64,000 nt of DNA from Lachnospiraceae bacterium (lineage in GTDB: Bacteria > Bacillota > Clostridia > Lachnospirales > Lachnospiraceae). The first letter of the stretch is position 1. Each line of letters begins with the position of its first letter. The notes beneath the pieces are model-generated. The model searched no databases. It saw nothing but the letters and a program-made list of their open reading frames with translations, and had not been told where the DNA came from. Positions 25,174-33,589 of this stretch are shown one piece after another. The position numbers and the translations under genes are program-made. Location: contig JAAVYA010000021.1 of NCBI GenBank assembly GCA_022790855.1, positions 1 to 64,000 on the forward strand, given 5' to 3'.

Positions 25174-26517
25174 ATGAAGACACTGGATATGACAAAAGGA
25201 ACGCCGTTGAAATTAATTTTACGGTTTGCGGTTCCTTTATTTATAGGAATACTCTTTCAGCAGGCTTATAATTTCGCGGATACCATGATTGTGGGACGGG
25301 GACTGGGGGACACGGCAGTTGCGGCGGTTGGTTCTACCAGTGCGCTGTATGGGGTTTTAATTCATTTTGCCAATGGCATGAACAATGGTTTTGGGATTGT
25401 GCTCTCCAGAATGTTTGGAGCGAAGGATTATGAGGGGATGAAAAAGGCGGCGGCTACGATGATCGTGCTGGACGGGGCGGTTGTTTTGGTCCTTACTTCC
25501 TTGTCCCTTCCCATGCTTAAGATGCTTTTGGTGTGGCTGGATACGCCTGCGGATATTTTTGGACAGGCGTATCAGTATATTTTTATTATATTGGCAGGAA
25601 TGTTTTCTACGATTGCATATAATATGGGAGCGGGATTTATGCGGGCGGTGGGAAACAGCCGGACGCCGCTGTTTTTCCTGATTTTGTCCTGCGGCTTAAA
25701 CGTGTCTATGGACATTTTGTTTATCTTTGGGTTGAAATTAGGAGTAATGGGGGCGGCCATGGCGACTGTTTTTGCCCAGGTAATTTCAGCGCTGTTAAGC
25801 TTTGGGTATATTTATCGGAATTATGCTGTATTTCTGCCGGGAAAGAAGGATTGGAGACTGGAAAAGGAGCTGGCCCAGGAGATGCTTTCCACCGGATTGT
25901 CCATGGGGCTGATGTTGTCCGTATTTTCTTTGGGATCCATTATTTTGCAAAAAGGCGTGAATATGTTAGGAACCAGGGTGATTACTGCTCATACGGCCGC
26001 CCGGCGGATTCAGGAGATGCAGGTTATGCCATTGTCCGCCATTGCGTCTGCAAATGCTACGTTTGTAGGACAAAATTATGGGGCAAAAGAGTATGGCAGA
26101 ATCAAAACATCCTTAAAACAGGTGATCGGTGCAGAATTATGCTTGTCTTTGGCCGGCATATTGATTTCGTATACGGCGGGGCGATGGCTGGTTGGCTTGC
26201 TTCTGGGGACAAACGATGCTATGGTTCTGGATTATGGGGTGTTGAATACTAGAGTGACGTCCCTGTTTTTCTTCCCGCTGGGAATTTTACTTGTACTCAG
26301 AAACGCCATGCAGCCTATGGGTTATAAGATTGCCCCGGTGGTTTCCAGCAGTATTGAGCTGGCGGTAAAGGTATTGTTTACGTTTTTGCTGATTCCCAGG
26401 GTGGGCTACCCGGGGGTTGTGGTTACGGAACCTATTATTTGGGTCTGCTGCGCTGTTTTTCTGGGCATTGTCTATATTGGCTCTGAGAGAAAGAGAAGGA
26501 AGGGGAACTGTGGGTAA
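25174..26517 (+). CDS. MATE-family multidrug/Na+ antiporter
   Basis: About 447 residues from ATG 25174 (MKTLDMTKGTPLKLILRFAV); a TTG at 25147 and an ATG at 25159 in the same frame are alternatives, and no start has a well-placed ribosome site. Twelve membrane segments in two similar halves, with family blocks FADTMIVGRGLGDTAVAAVG and GVMGAAMATVFAQVISALLS. Exports cationic drugs or metabolites in exchange for Na+ or H+. A short reading frame (25128-25178, MKRKNYHWNRRWNFKR) with AGGGAAGG before it ends overlapping the ATG at 25174, so translational coupling is possible. A perfect terminator hairpin follows. Confidence 0.8.
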   Translation: MKTLDMTKGTPLKLILRFAVPLFIGILFQQAYNFADTMIVGRGLGDTAVAAVGSTSALYGVLIHFANGMNNGFGIVLSRMFGAKDYEGMKKAAATMIVLDGAVVLVLTSLSLPMLKMLLVWLDTPADIFGQAYQYIFIILAGMFSTIAYNMGAGFMRAVGNSRTPLFFLILSCGLNVSMDILFIFGLKLGVMGAAMATVFAQVISALLSFGYIYRNYAVFLPGKKDWRLEKELAQEMLSTGLSMGLMLSVFSLGSIILQKGVNMLGTRVITAHTAARRIQEMQVMPLSAIASANATFVGQNYGAKEYGRIKTSLKQVIGAELCLSLAGILISYTAGRWLVGLLLGTNDAMVLDYGVLNTRVTSLFFFPLGILLVLRNAMQPMGYKIAPVVSSSIELAVKVLFTFLLIPRVGYPGVVVTEPIIWVCCAVFLGIVYIGSERKRRKGNCG

Positions 26518-26571
26518 AAAGCAGACAATTTTGTGAAAAGGACGCCACAGGCAGGCTGTCCTGTTACATGG

Positions 26572-26619
26572 AAAAATCCATTTAAAATCGCTTTGTCATG
26601 GGATTTTAAATGGATTTTT
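26572..26619. terminator. Bidirectional terminator between the MATE and X-prolyl peptidase genes
   Basis: An 18-base perfect inverted repeat (26572-26589 with 26602-26619) with A-run and T-run at its two ends, so it can end transcription from both converging genes. Confidence 0.9.
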
Positions 26620-26694
26620 GTATGATGTTCTTACAGGCGGCGCGGCAAGTACATAGGCCTGTTTGAACTGTCATGGGTGTTTTTCAATTATGTC

Positions 26695-28578
26695 CTAAGG
26701 CAGAAAAGGGACTTTGATGTTCAGAGAGCTTTGCTCTACGGTAATCCTTGTTACGGTATCTGGCCGCTGGGTCTGCTGGGCGTCAATTCCATAGAGGATA
26801 AAGGCCAGTTTGTGTCCCAGTTTTACGGTATGGTCTGTGGGGACCATATCTATGCAGTAGTGATAGGTCTGGCCTGGGATGATCTGCTCCTTGGAATAGA
26901 TACAGCTTCGGTTCTGAGCATTTAGCCATCCACGGCTGATGACCTTGTAAGGGGATGGGGTATCCTCCAGACCGAAACGGAACGTACCCTCTTCGTCTCC
27001 TTCTATGGGAAGCTGTTCTGCCGTAATCCGGCAGTCTTCTCCAAGGTCTACCAGCATGGCGCTGAGAATCGCTGTTTCCTGGTCAATGGAAGCATCAAAG
27101 GATACCTTTACGGTTCCGGCGATTCTTAAAGGCTTCACCTCCAAAGACAGTCCGGCTGTTTCTTTTGGGAAAGGATCCCAGATAAGTTTCATCCGGTTTT
27201 GGTAGGTGGGAGAATCGTTTAGTACAAGTTCATCCAGCCAATCCTGCTGATTATCCTTATCCCAGTCATAGGCTGTCGCCTTTAGGTCGTCCACAATGAC
27301 CACAGGGGCTGACGGATCTGCTGGTTCTGCCGGAAAGTCCCGGTATTGCCATCCTGCAGGGGGCCAGGTGTCCGAGGTCATCCACTGGAGCTGGTCTGTG
27401 TTGCTTTCTACCAAAACCTTTGGTTCTTTCTCAATGCCGTTATCGGCTCCTCTGAGATAATGGTCCAGCCACCGCTCAATTATGTCCAGTGTATCAGCCC
27501 CTTGGAGATCATAAATATAGACGTGTTCTCCTTGATGGAGCATCATTTTCCGCTCTACGCCTTGCCGCTCCAGGGCTTGAAACAGCGGGATGCACTGGTT
27601 GGTTTTTACGTTCCAGTCGTTTAATCCGTGGATAATGAATACGGAAGCTTTAAATTGGCCTATTTGATTCAGATAATTCCTTTCATCCCAGAATCGGTTA
27701 TAATTGGCAGAATCCCTGTCTTCTCCGGCGATCAATGATTCCAGGGCGGCTTGATAGCCCTCTTTGACAGAGGCGTAGTCTTCCTCATCCTTTGCCCTGC
27801 TGAAGCAGTATTTTGCTAGAATATCCAGATCGTCCCCCTGCCAGCCCAGGGCCGGAAGATTCAGGCCGCCGGTGCGGTAATAATCATACCAGTTGCAAAT
27901 GCCGGCTTCGGGGATAATGGTTTTTAGACCTTCAATTCCCGTAGCGGCTACGCCGATACACATGGTACCCAGATAGGACTTGGCGGACATGGCTACGTTG
28001 CCGGTGCACCAGTCAGCCTTTATTTCGATATTGTCTGTTTTATTGGTAAAAGCCCGGCATCTGCCGTTGAGCCAGTCAATGACAGAGCAAAAGGCCAGGA
28101 TTTCCTCCCGGGAACCGGATAGGGTAAAGCCTTCGGAGCCTTTGGTGCCCAGGCCGCCGCAGAATACGGAAGCATATCCCTTTTGGTTCAGATAGGAGTA
28201 AAGCTCTGAGATGCATTCAAATTCCACATCCTCTTCCAGGATAGCCGTCTTGGCAAAGCCCTTTGTTTCCCGAGGGTATTTCACCTCATAGTGGATCTCG
28301 CGGCTAAAATCAAAACGGATTTCTTCTTCTTTGATATTCTGCTGTGGATAAACCTTTACTTTTTGATTCACATTGTGGGGAACGTACCAGTCCTCGTTGC
28401 AGGTCATCAAATAGGGGTTGGCTACCAGAATGGCAGGCACCCGCCCGGTATCCTCGTAAGAGGCCGGGCGCCGGATATAAGCGGCAATCAAATCCAATTT
28501 TCCGTCTCCGTCTGTGTCCACAGGGGTTTCTACATATACTCGTTCAAAAATATAATCCTTATTTGCTATTTGTTTCAT
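26695..28578 (-). CDS. X-prolyl dipeptidyl-peptidase (S15/CocE-like)
   Basis: 627 residues, no signal peptide. Serine hydrolase of the PepX/CocE group that removes Xaa-Pro dipeptides. N-terminal block RVYVETPVDTDGDGKLDLIA (14-33) is typical. The nucleophile Ser201 is in SAKSYLGTM (family form GKSYLGT, so Gly is replaced by Ala here), Asp321 in HGLNDWNV and His352 in GEHVYIY. A C-terminal jelly-roll domain follows (about 430-627). It is the last gene of the operon with two MFS carriers and the M32 homologue, and its start overlaps the upstream MFS gene by 20 bases. Confidence 0.85.
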   Translation of the reverse strand: MKQIANKDYIFERVYVETPVDTDGDGKLDLIAAYIRRPASYEDTGRVPAILVANPYLMTCNEDWYVPHNVNQKVKVYPQQNIKEEEIRFDFSREIHYEVKYPRETKGFAKTAILEEDVEFECISELYSYLNQKGYASVFCGGLGTKGSEGFTLSGSREEILAFCSVIDWLNGRCRAFTNKTDNIEIKADWCTGNVAMSAKSYLGTMCIGVAATGIEGLKTIIPEAGICNWYDYYRTGGLNLPALGWQGDDLDILAKYCFSRAKDEEDYASVKEGYQAALESLIAGEDRDSANYNRFWDERNYLNQIGQFKASVFIIHGLNDWNVKTNQCIPLFQALERQGVERKMMLHQGEHVYIYDLQGADTLDIIERWLDHYLRGADNGIEKEPKVLVESNTDQLQWMTSDTWPPAGWQYRDFPAEPADPSAPVVIVDDLKATAYDWDKDNQQDWLDELVLNDSPTYQNRMKLIWDPFPKETAGLSLEVKPLRIAGTVKVSFDASIDQETAILSAMLVDLGEDCRITAEQLPIEGDEEGTFRFGLEDTPSPYKVISRGWLNAQNRSCIYSKEQIIPGQTYHYCIDMVPTDHTVKLGHKLAFILYGIDAQQTQRPDTVTRITVEQSSLNIKVPFLP

Positions 28579-29836
28579 GATTTTTTCGCTTTCCTGTATA
28601 TTTCATCCAAACACAAACCAATGCGGCTCCTAACAGCAGCATAACTACCAAGAATCCAAATATCTGACGGTATCCGTTTACGCCTGGGCTCCGTTCCAGA
28701 AGCGTTCCGGCCAGTACGGAGCAGAAGATTTCTGGAAGGTATCCGATGGTAGAAATCAATCCGGCGGCGCTTCCGGACAGCCGTTCCGGAATGGCTCCCT
28801 CGTCCATCATGGCCCATGTCATAGCATAGTTTACATTATAGAAAATATAAATTATAACAAACAAGACGACAAATAAGATGGCGCTTCCCGAATTGGCCGG
28901 GAGCAGGAGCATAATGATGGTTCCTGCGGCCATAACAAGGAAGGAGATGAGAAGCATCCTTCCGGTGCCTACTTTATCCGTAATAAATCCGCCCCCTACG
29001 TTTCCCAGGAGGGAGAACCACCGCTTGGACGCGGCTATGGTAGCGGCAAGGACAACGGTTACGCCTAAAATTTCCGTCATGTAAGGTGTGAAATAGTACA
29101 GAAGCTGGGTAAATACATAGTTGCAAAACGTTACCATACCGATGATCCATACGGCAGGCATACGAAGCAGCTCTCCGATACCTTTAAAAGTTACCCGGTC
29201 GCTTTTTTCCATTTTCTCGTCTTTTACGGTAAACCATGCCAGGATTCCCATTATGATGGTCAAAAGGGAATAAAAGACGATGGCGTATCTCATACCGGCA
29301 ACCTGGTCTTCCATTTGGCCCGCGCCGATCTTGAAAGCCAGTACTGCGCCGGAGGCCATCAACGCGGCGCCGATGCCCCGGCCTCCTTCAAACAGGCCAA
29401 AGGCTTTTCCCTGGTCCCCGGAGCCGGATAAAATACGGACAGCTTTGACACAGCAGGGCCAAAATGCAAACAGGGAGCTGATGCCCCAGAAGGCGTATAG
29501 GGCAACCAGAGCCGTAAAATTCAGGGGCAGCAGATGAATAAAACCGCCCAGGCCGGTGCCGATCAGGGAGACAGTCAGGATCGTTCTTGTGGAAAAGCGG
29601 TCTGCCACAATTCCCCCAAACAAGTAGGAAATCATTCCGAAAATACCCAGGATGCTTCCGAAGACGCCCATTTGAGTATCGGTCAGTTGGTAGACCTCCA
29701 GGTATGCATCGTAATAGTCATACCGGAAGTAGGGCAGGCCATAAATGATGGCGCCGCCAAAGGCAACGATTAAAATGGCCCAGACATTTTTTGCCAGTTT
29801 GTCGTCTGAGACAAGTTTGTGAAGCAGCTTACTCAT
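28559..29836 (-). CDS. Major facilitator superfamily transporter
   Basis: 425 residues from ATG 29836 (AAGGAGGAG upstream). Twelve membrane segments with the MFS loop motif FGGIVADRFSTRTILTVSLI (about 70-90). The N-terminus (SKLLHKLVSDDKLAKNVWAI) is cytoplasmic. Substrate unknown. It lies between the M32 homologue and the X-prolyl peptidase in one operon, suggesting uptake or efflux of a peptide or peptide-derived compound. The operon has a second, dissimilar MFS gene. Confidence 0.85.
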   Translation of the reverse strand: MSKLLHKLVSDDKLAKNVWAILIVAFGGAIIYGLPYFRYDYYDAYLEVYQLTDTQMGVFGSILGIFGMISYLFGGIVADRFSTRTILTVSLIGTGLGGFIHLLPLNFTALVALYAFWGISSLFAFWPCCVKAVRILSGSGDQGKAFGLFEGGRGIGAALMASGAVLAFKIGAGQMEDQVAGMRYAIVFYSLLTIIMGILAWFTVKDEKMEKSDRVTFKGIGELLRMPAVWIIGMVTFCNYVFTQLLYYFTPYMTEILGVTVVLAATIAASKRWFSLLGNVGGGFITDKVGTGRMLLISFLVMAAGTIIMLLLPANSGSAILFVVLFVIIYIFYNVNYAMTWAMMDEGAIPERLSGSAAGLISTIGYLPEIFCSVLAGTLLERSPGVNGYRQIFGFLVVMLLLGAALVCVWMKYTGKRKNHETNSK

Positions 29837-29889
29837 ATGTTCTCCTCCTTCTTTTTGGCGTAGTCGGCTGCTGTGTGCTGCCAACTATG

Positions 29890-31440
29890 TCAAAGCTGTG
29901 TTTTATATACTTCGGAATATTTTTTCCGTAAGTATTCCATATAATAGCAGGAATCCAGCGGCCTGCCGGTTGCCCGTTCCATAAGCTCACGGGTGGGATA
30001 CCTGGCGCCAAACTGGAACAAATGCTCCTTCAGCCAGTTTTTAATTGTGGTAAACTGGCCGGTTTCGGCTAACAGATCAATGCTTCCGCAGTCCTTTTCC
30101 AGGGCGGCTTTAATTTGCGCAGCCGCCAGGTTGGCAATAAAGTAGGCCGGAAAATATCCTACATAGCCAGCCGCCCAGTGGATATCCTGGAGTATGCCCT
30201 CGCCGTCATTTGGGGGGCAGGTACCAAGATATTCTTGGTATTTTTGATTCCAGGCCTGAGGCAGCTTTTGGATACTCTGCCTGCCGTCAATGATTTCCCG
30301 CTCCAGTTCATACCGGATGATAATATGAAGCAAATACGTCAGCTCGTCTGCTTCAATCCGGCGCAGGGCCGGCTGGGCAATATTTACGTTTTCATAGATC
30401 TGCTGCACGGACAGCTGCGAAAATTCCGGCAGGATATCAAGGATTTTATCATAGAAATAACTCCAAAAGCCGTGACTTCTGCCAACGATATTTTCGTAAA
30501 ATCTGCCGATGCCTTCTTCCAGGGCAAAAGATGGAACCTCTGCCAGAAAGGTTCCCAGGAGTTCTTTTGGGATGGATTGCTGATAGATTCCTTTTCCGCC
30601 GGAATGAAGGGCGTTAAATATGCCGGTTCCCAAATCATTGACATCATAAGAATTTACAATCCTTACATCGGATGGGGAGTTTGCCAGTATGGTAGGATGG
30701 GCGCCAATGTCAATACGGCCGGCCTCAAACCGGAAACCGATTTCGGAAAGGATCATCTCCCAGATCATTTGCTGTCGTTGCTGGTCAATCTTTGGAAGAT
30801 TCAGGAAAGTTCCAAAACGGCTTTTGGCAGTTTGCCCGGAGGGGGGCCGGCTTTGGGAACCATCTTCTGAAGAACGTATTTTTCCCAGAGATTGGATTAG
30901 GAAAGGCTTTAGTTCTTTCAGAAGGCTGTCCACTTGTTCTACGGTCAGGCCTTCTTCGTAATATCCTAAAAGCGCGTCGTAAGGATGCTTTTCGTATCCC
31001 CAATATTGGGCAAACTGACGAAAAGTTTCAAATATTTTTTCCAGGTAGGGATGAAAGGACGCAAAATCATTCTCTTTACGGGCTTTTTCCCAAACTTGTT
31101 CTGATAGGGCGATCAGTTCTATGTACTGACGGTACTTTGCTTCCGGAATGCGGCCTACATATTGGGCGTTGCGCTGTATCCGGCGGAGCATGGCGGTGGT
31201 TTCAGGGCTGTTCTTTTTATGGTCCAAAAGATATTCCAAATGGCTGCGAAAGCCTTCCTGGGAAAGCAGCCGCTGTTGTTCATTAGCCATAAAGGCCATC
31301 ACTTTAGAACGGTATTCAATGCCTTCCGGCGGCATATATGTAATCTTATCCCAGTAAACAAGGGAATTCATGGTATATTTTAAGTATTCTGCTTTTCGGA
31401 TGGACTGTTTTAGCTCCTCCAGCCGGGATTCATATGTCAT
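29890..31440 (-). CDS. M32 carboxypeptidase homologue without the HEXXH zinc site
   Basis: 516 residues, full length for M32 carboxypeptidases, and clearly of that family from end to end (YWDKITYMPPEGIEYRSKVM, ENIVGRSHGFWSYFYDKILD, AAGYVGYFPAYFIANLAAAQ, MERATGRPLDSCYYMEYLRKKY). Every catalytic motif is altered. HPF is HPT (248-250), D-x-R-x-T is DVRIV (258-262), the zinc motif HEXXH reads HSGGK (279-283), HES(Q/G) reads LEEGI (307-311), and the C-terminal H-x-x-G-R is FQFGAR. I checked the HSGGK codons on the minus strand (CAT TCC GGC GGA AAA). It cannot bind zinc or act as a metallopeptidase in the normal way. A binding or regulatory role in this peptide operon is inferred. Confidence 0.8.
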   Translation of the reverse strand: MTYESRLEELKQSIRKAEYLKYTMNSLVYWDKITYMPPEGIEYRSKVMAFMANEQQRLLSQEGFRSHLEYLLDHKKNSPETTAMLRRIQRNAQYVGRIPEAKYRQYIELIALSEQVWEKARKENDFASFHPYLEKIFETFRQFAQYWGYEKHPYDALLGYYEEGLTVEQVDSLLKELKPFLIQSLGKIRSSEDGSQSRPPSGQTAKSRFGTFLNLPKIDQQRQQMIWEMILSEIGFRFEAGRIDIGAHPTILANSPSDVRIVNSYDVNDLGTGIFNALHSGGKGIYQQSIPKELLGTFLAEVPSFALEEGIGRFYENIVGRSHGFWSYFYDKILDILPEFSQLSVQQIYENVNIAQPALRRIEADELTYLLHIIIRYELEREIIDGRQSIQKLPQAWNQKYQEYLGTCPPNDGEGILQDIHWAAGYVGYFPAYFIANLAAAQIKAALEKDCGSIDLLAETGQFTTIKNWLKEHLFQFGARYPTRELMERATGRPLDSCYYMEYLRKKYSEVYKTQL

Positions 31441-31446
31441 TGTTTT

Positions 31447-32769
31447 TCAGCTCCCTTCTTCGGTAGTCCGGTTGTATTTCCATAGGCCAAAAATCATGAT
31501 AAAAGCGGCTAAAAGATATAGAGCGGCTGCAATAAAATAGGCGGTTCGGTATCCTTCCTGGGTTTGAAACAGGATTTTTCCGGTAAACGTTCCGCTGAGG
31601 ATGCTGATGAGGCCGGCAAGGAAATTGATCATGGATGTATATGCCGGGCGCAAATGTTTGGGCGCGATAGCCATTGTCAATGCGCTTTCCGCCGGGCTGC
31701 TGAGGTTGGCCAGTCCGGCCCGCATGAATAAGGCGACGCCTACCATTGGTATCATGGCGCGGCCGAATGCATTGCCGTTGGCGATGACCAGCATAAAAGG
31801 AATGGAACAAAGGAAGGTAAAACAAATGGTTCCCACTGTGCCGAGCTTTTTTACGGCAAAGGGCGTAAATAGCATAAATACCACGATCGCTGCGTAGGAG
31901 ATGGATACCAGCAGGGAGGAAGTGGCCCTGTCAATATGAAGGTTCCGGTTCAGGAAAACGGTATAATAGGAAGTAAACAATCCCATGGCAAAGGATATGA
32001 TGGACCAGTATATCAAATAGATCACAGCATCCCGGTGAAACAGAAGGCTTGCCATGTCTTTCATTTTTTCCAGGAAGCTTTGCTTGGGGGCTTCCTGGGC
32101 CAGGGATATGTAATCCTGTTTTTCCTCTTTGATCAGAAGTACCGGAATCAGAGAGAGCACGGCCAGGATTCCTGCGGCAATCAGCACGTCCTGGCTGCCT
32201 TTTAAGTAGGCTTGTTTTAATTCGGGGGCGACGTCGGCGATGTAGGTTGTCATGGTTTTGGCTGCGGCATAGCTCTCGCCGGCCCGAAGGGAAAACATTT
32301 TGACGGTGAGCATACCGCCCAGATAGGTGGTCAAAAAATATCCCACGTATCCCATATAATAAGCTCTTGTGTACCAATTGATATTTTTATTGCCGGCGTC
32401 GTTGGTGTATGCGGCCACATAAGGGGTCAGCATAATATAATGAAGCTGGATTCCGGTGAGGGCCAGCAGAGTGGTGACATAGAACATGCTTTGCCAATTC
32501 AGAAATACTACGCCGAAAAATGCCGCCGTACAGGAGGCGCTGCAGAAGATCAGCAGTTTTTTGTATCCTGTTTTAGGAACAAACAAAAGGATTAGGGCGC
32601 TGATAAATGTGGCATATCCGTAAAAGGCCCAGAAGGAAGTGGCAATGGACAAGGAGACTTCCTGCAGGTAATTTACATAGGTATCATATAAAATGCCGCT
32701 CACCAGGTTATTCAGAACATAACTAATGATAAAAAGAATCAGGTTTCGTTTTTCACGCTGCTTTAACAT
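31447..32769 (-). CDS. Major facilitator superfamily transporter
   Basis: 440 residues from ATG 32769 (CGAGGTG about 8 bases upstream; a GTG three codons earlier is an alternative). Twelve hydrophobic segments and a long central loop (about 160-230). Blocks such as NLVSGILYDTYVNYLQEVS at the start and SPAESALTMAIAPKHLRPAY (family-typical loop 10-11) mark the MFS fold. Substrate not readable. Only six bases separate it from the M32 homologue, and it follows the zinc-finger regulator directly. Confidence 0.85.
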   Translation of the reverse strand: MLKQREKRNLILFIISYVLNNLVSGILYDTYVNYLQEVSLSIATSFWAFYGYATFISALILLFVPKTGYKKLLIFCSASCTAAFFGVVFLNWQSMFYVTTLLALTGIQLHYIMLTPYVAAYTNDAGNKNINWYTRAYYMGYVGYFLTTYLGGMLTVKMFSLRAGESYAAAKTMTTYIADVAPELKQAYLKGSQDVLIAAGILAVLSLIPVLLIKEEKQDYISLAQEAPKQSFLEKMKDMASLLFHRDAVIYLIYWSIISFAMGLFTSYYTVFLNRNLHIDRATSSLLVSISYAAIVVFMLFTPFAVKKLGTVGTICFTFLCSIPFMLVIANGNAFGRAMIPMVGVALFMRAGLANLSSPAESALTMAIAPKHLRPAYTSMINFLAGLISILSGTFTGKILFQTQEGYRTAYFIAAALYLLAAFIMIFGLWKYNRTTEEGS

Positions 32770-32787
32770 AGGTTTCACCTCGAATGG

Positions 32788-33324
32788 TTATTTTAAGTTA
32801 TATTGAGTAAAAAACGGGTGCAGGCTGTTGCCGGTAAGGCTGGGCTGCAGGCTTTCTGTGAATTCGGGTTCATTGCTGTAAGGTTTGGAGCAGCCGAAGC
32901 TTTCTTCTGTCTTTGGCTGTTCCAAGTGCTTTCGCTCCCGGACGATTTGTTCATTTTCAATCTGCTCCAGCAGGGCCAGTAAAATTCTGGCCTCTCGTTT
33001 CATGCGTTGGATATGGAATTTGTGATTGCGGACGGTTGCTGCGCTGATTCCCATTTCCTCGCTGACTTCCCGGTTTCCTTTTTCCAGGTACATTCCCTCT
33101 AGAATATCTTTCTGGGAATCTGAAAGGCCGTGAATTTGCTTGTCAAGGGTTAAAAGCCCGTAAAAAACGCCGTTGTGGTTATCTAAGATATGTTCTGCTA
33201 CAGTGCGCCGGGCGGAGGCCATGCGGTTTCTGGAACGATAGATCAGCCCCTCTTCAAAGGTCTCTCCGCAGAAGATACATTGATAGAGACCGGTTTCTTC
33301 ATTCGTCAGTTCCTTAAATTCCAT
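32788..33324 (-). CDS. Transcriptional regulator with a zinc-ribbon-like start and a LuxR/sigma-4-like HTH
   Basis: 178 residues from ATG 33324 (GGAG eight bases upstream). The N-terminus has CIFCG (Cys16, Cys19) and HILDNH (His45, His50), a possible Cys2His2 metal site. A helix-turn-helix follows (about 67-103: LSDSQKDILEGMYLEKGNRE, then VSEEMGISAATVRNHKFHI). The rest is a charged helix and a polar tail. I know related proteins from Clostridia only as uncharacterised regulators. As first gene of the peptide operon it most likely controls its own promoter, where two CAAACGAAA boxes are visible. Confidence 0.65.
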   Translation of the reverse strand: MEFKELTNEETGLYQCIFCGETFEEGLIYRSRNRMASARRTVAEHILDNHNGVFYGLLTLDKQIHGLSDSQKDILEGMYLEKGNREVSEEMGISAATVRNHKFHIQRMKREARILLALLEQIENEQIVRERKHLEQPKTEESFGCSKPYSNEPEFTESLQPSLTGNSLHPFFTQYNLK

Positions 33325-33370
33325 GATCCCATCTCCGATTCTTTTTGAATTTACATCAAGATTTACAAAC

Positions 33371-33419
33371 ATTATAAAGTTTCGTTTGTTTATATGCAAA
33401 CTATATCATATTTCGTTTG
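33371..33419 (-). promoter_or_regulatory. Promoter of the MFS/peptidase operon with two CAAACGAAA boxes
   Basis: On the minus strand a -10 TATAAT (33376-33371) lies 17 bases after TTGCAT. CAAACGAAA occurs twice as a direct repeat (33388-33380 in the spacer, and 33419-33411 upstream), with starts 31 bases apart, close to three helical turns. These are candidate sites for the regulator encoded next. Confidence 0.5.
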
Positions 33420-33540
33420 AAAATGCAATCGTTTTGTGCAAAAATACCGATACTGTAACAGTAACGGGATTACTTTTCCCTGGCTGTGCATCTCGTTTCC
33501 TTTACTAATTGACATTGGCTGTGAATGGCAACAGAACGTA

Positions 33541-33576
33541 AAAAAACAGGAAACCTGTTAAGATTTCCTGTTTTTT
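33541..33576 (-). terminator. Terminator after the Cys/His repeat gene
   Basis: A 13-base perfect inverted repeat (33541-33553 with 33564-33576) with six T on either strand, directly downstream of the minus-strand repeat-protein gene. Confidence 0.85.
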
Positions 33577-33589
33577 GAGTGTATATGTG

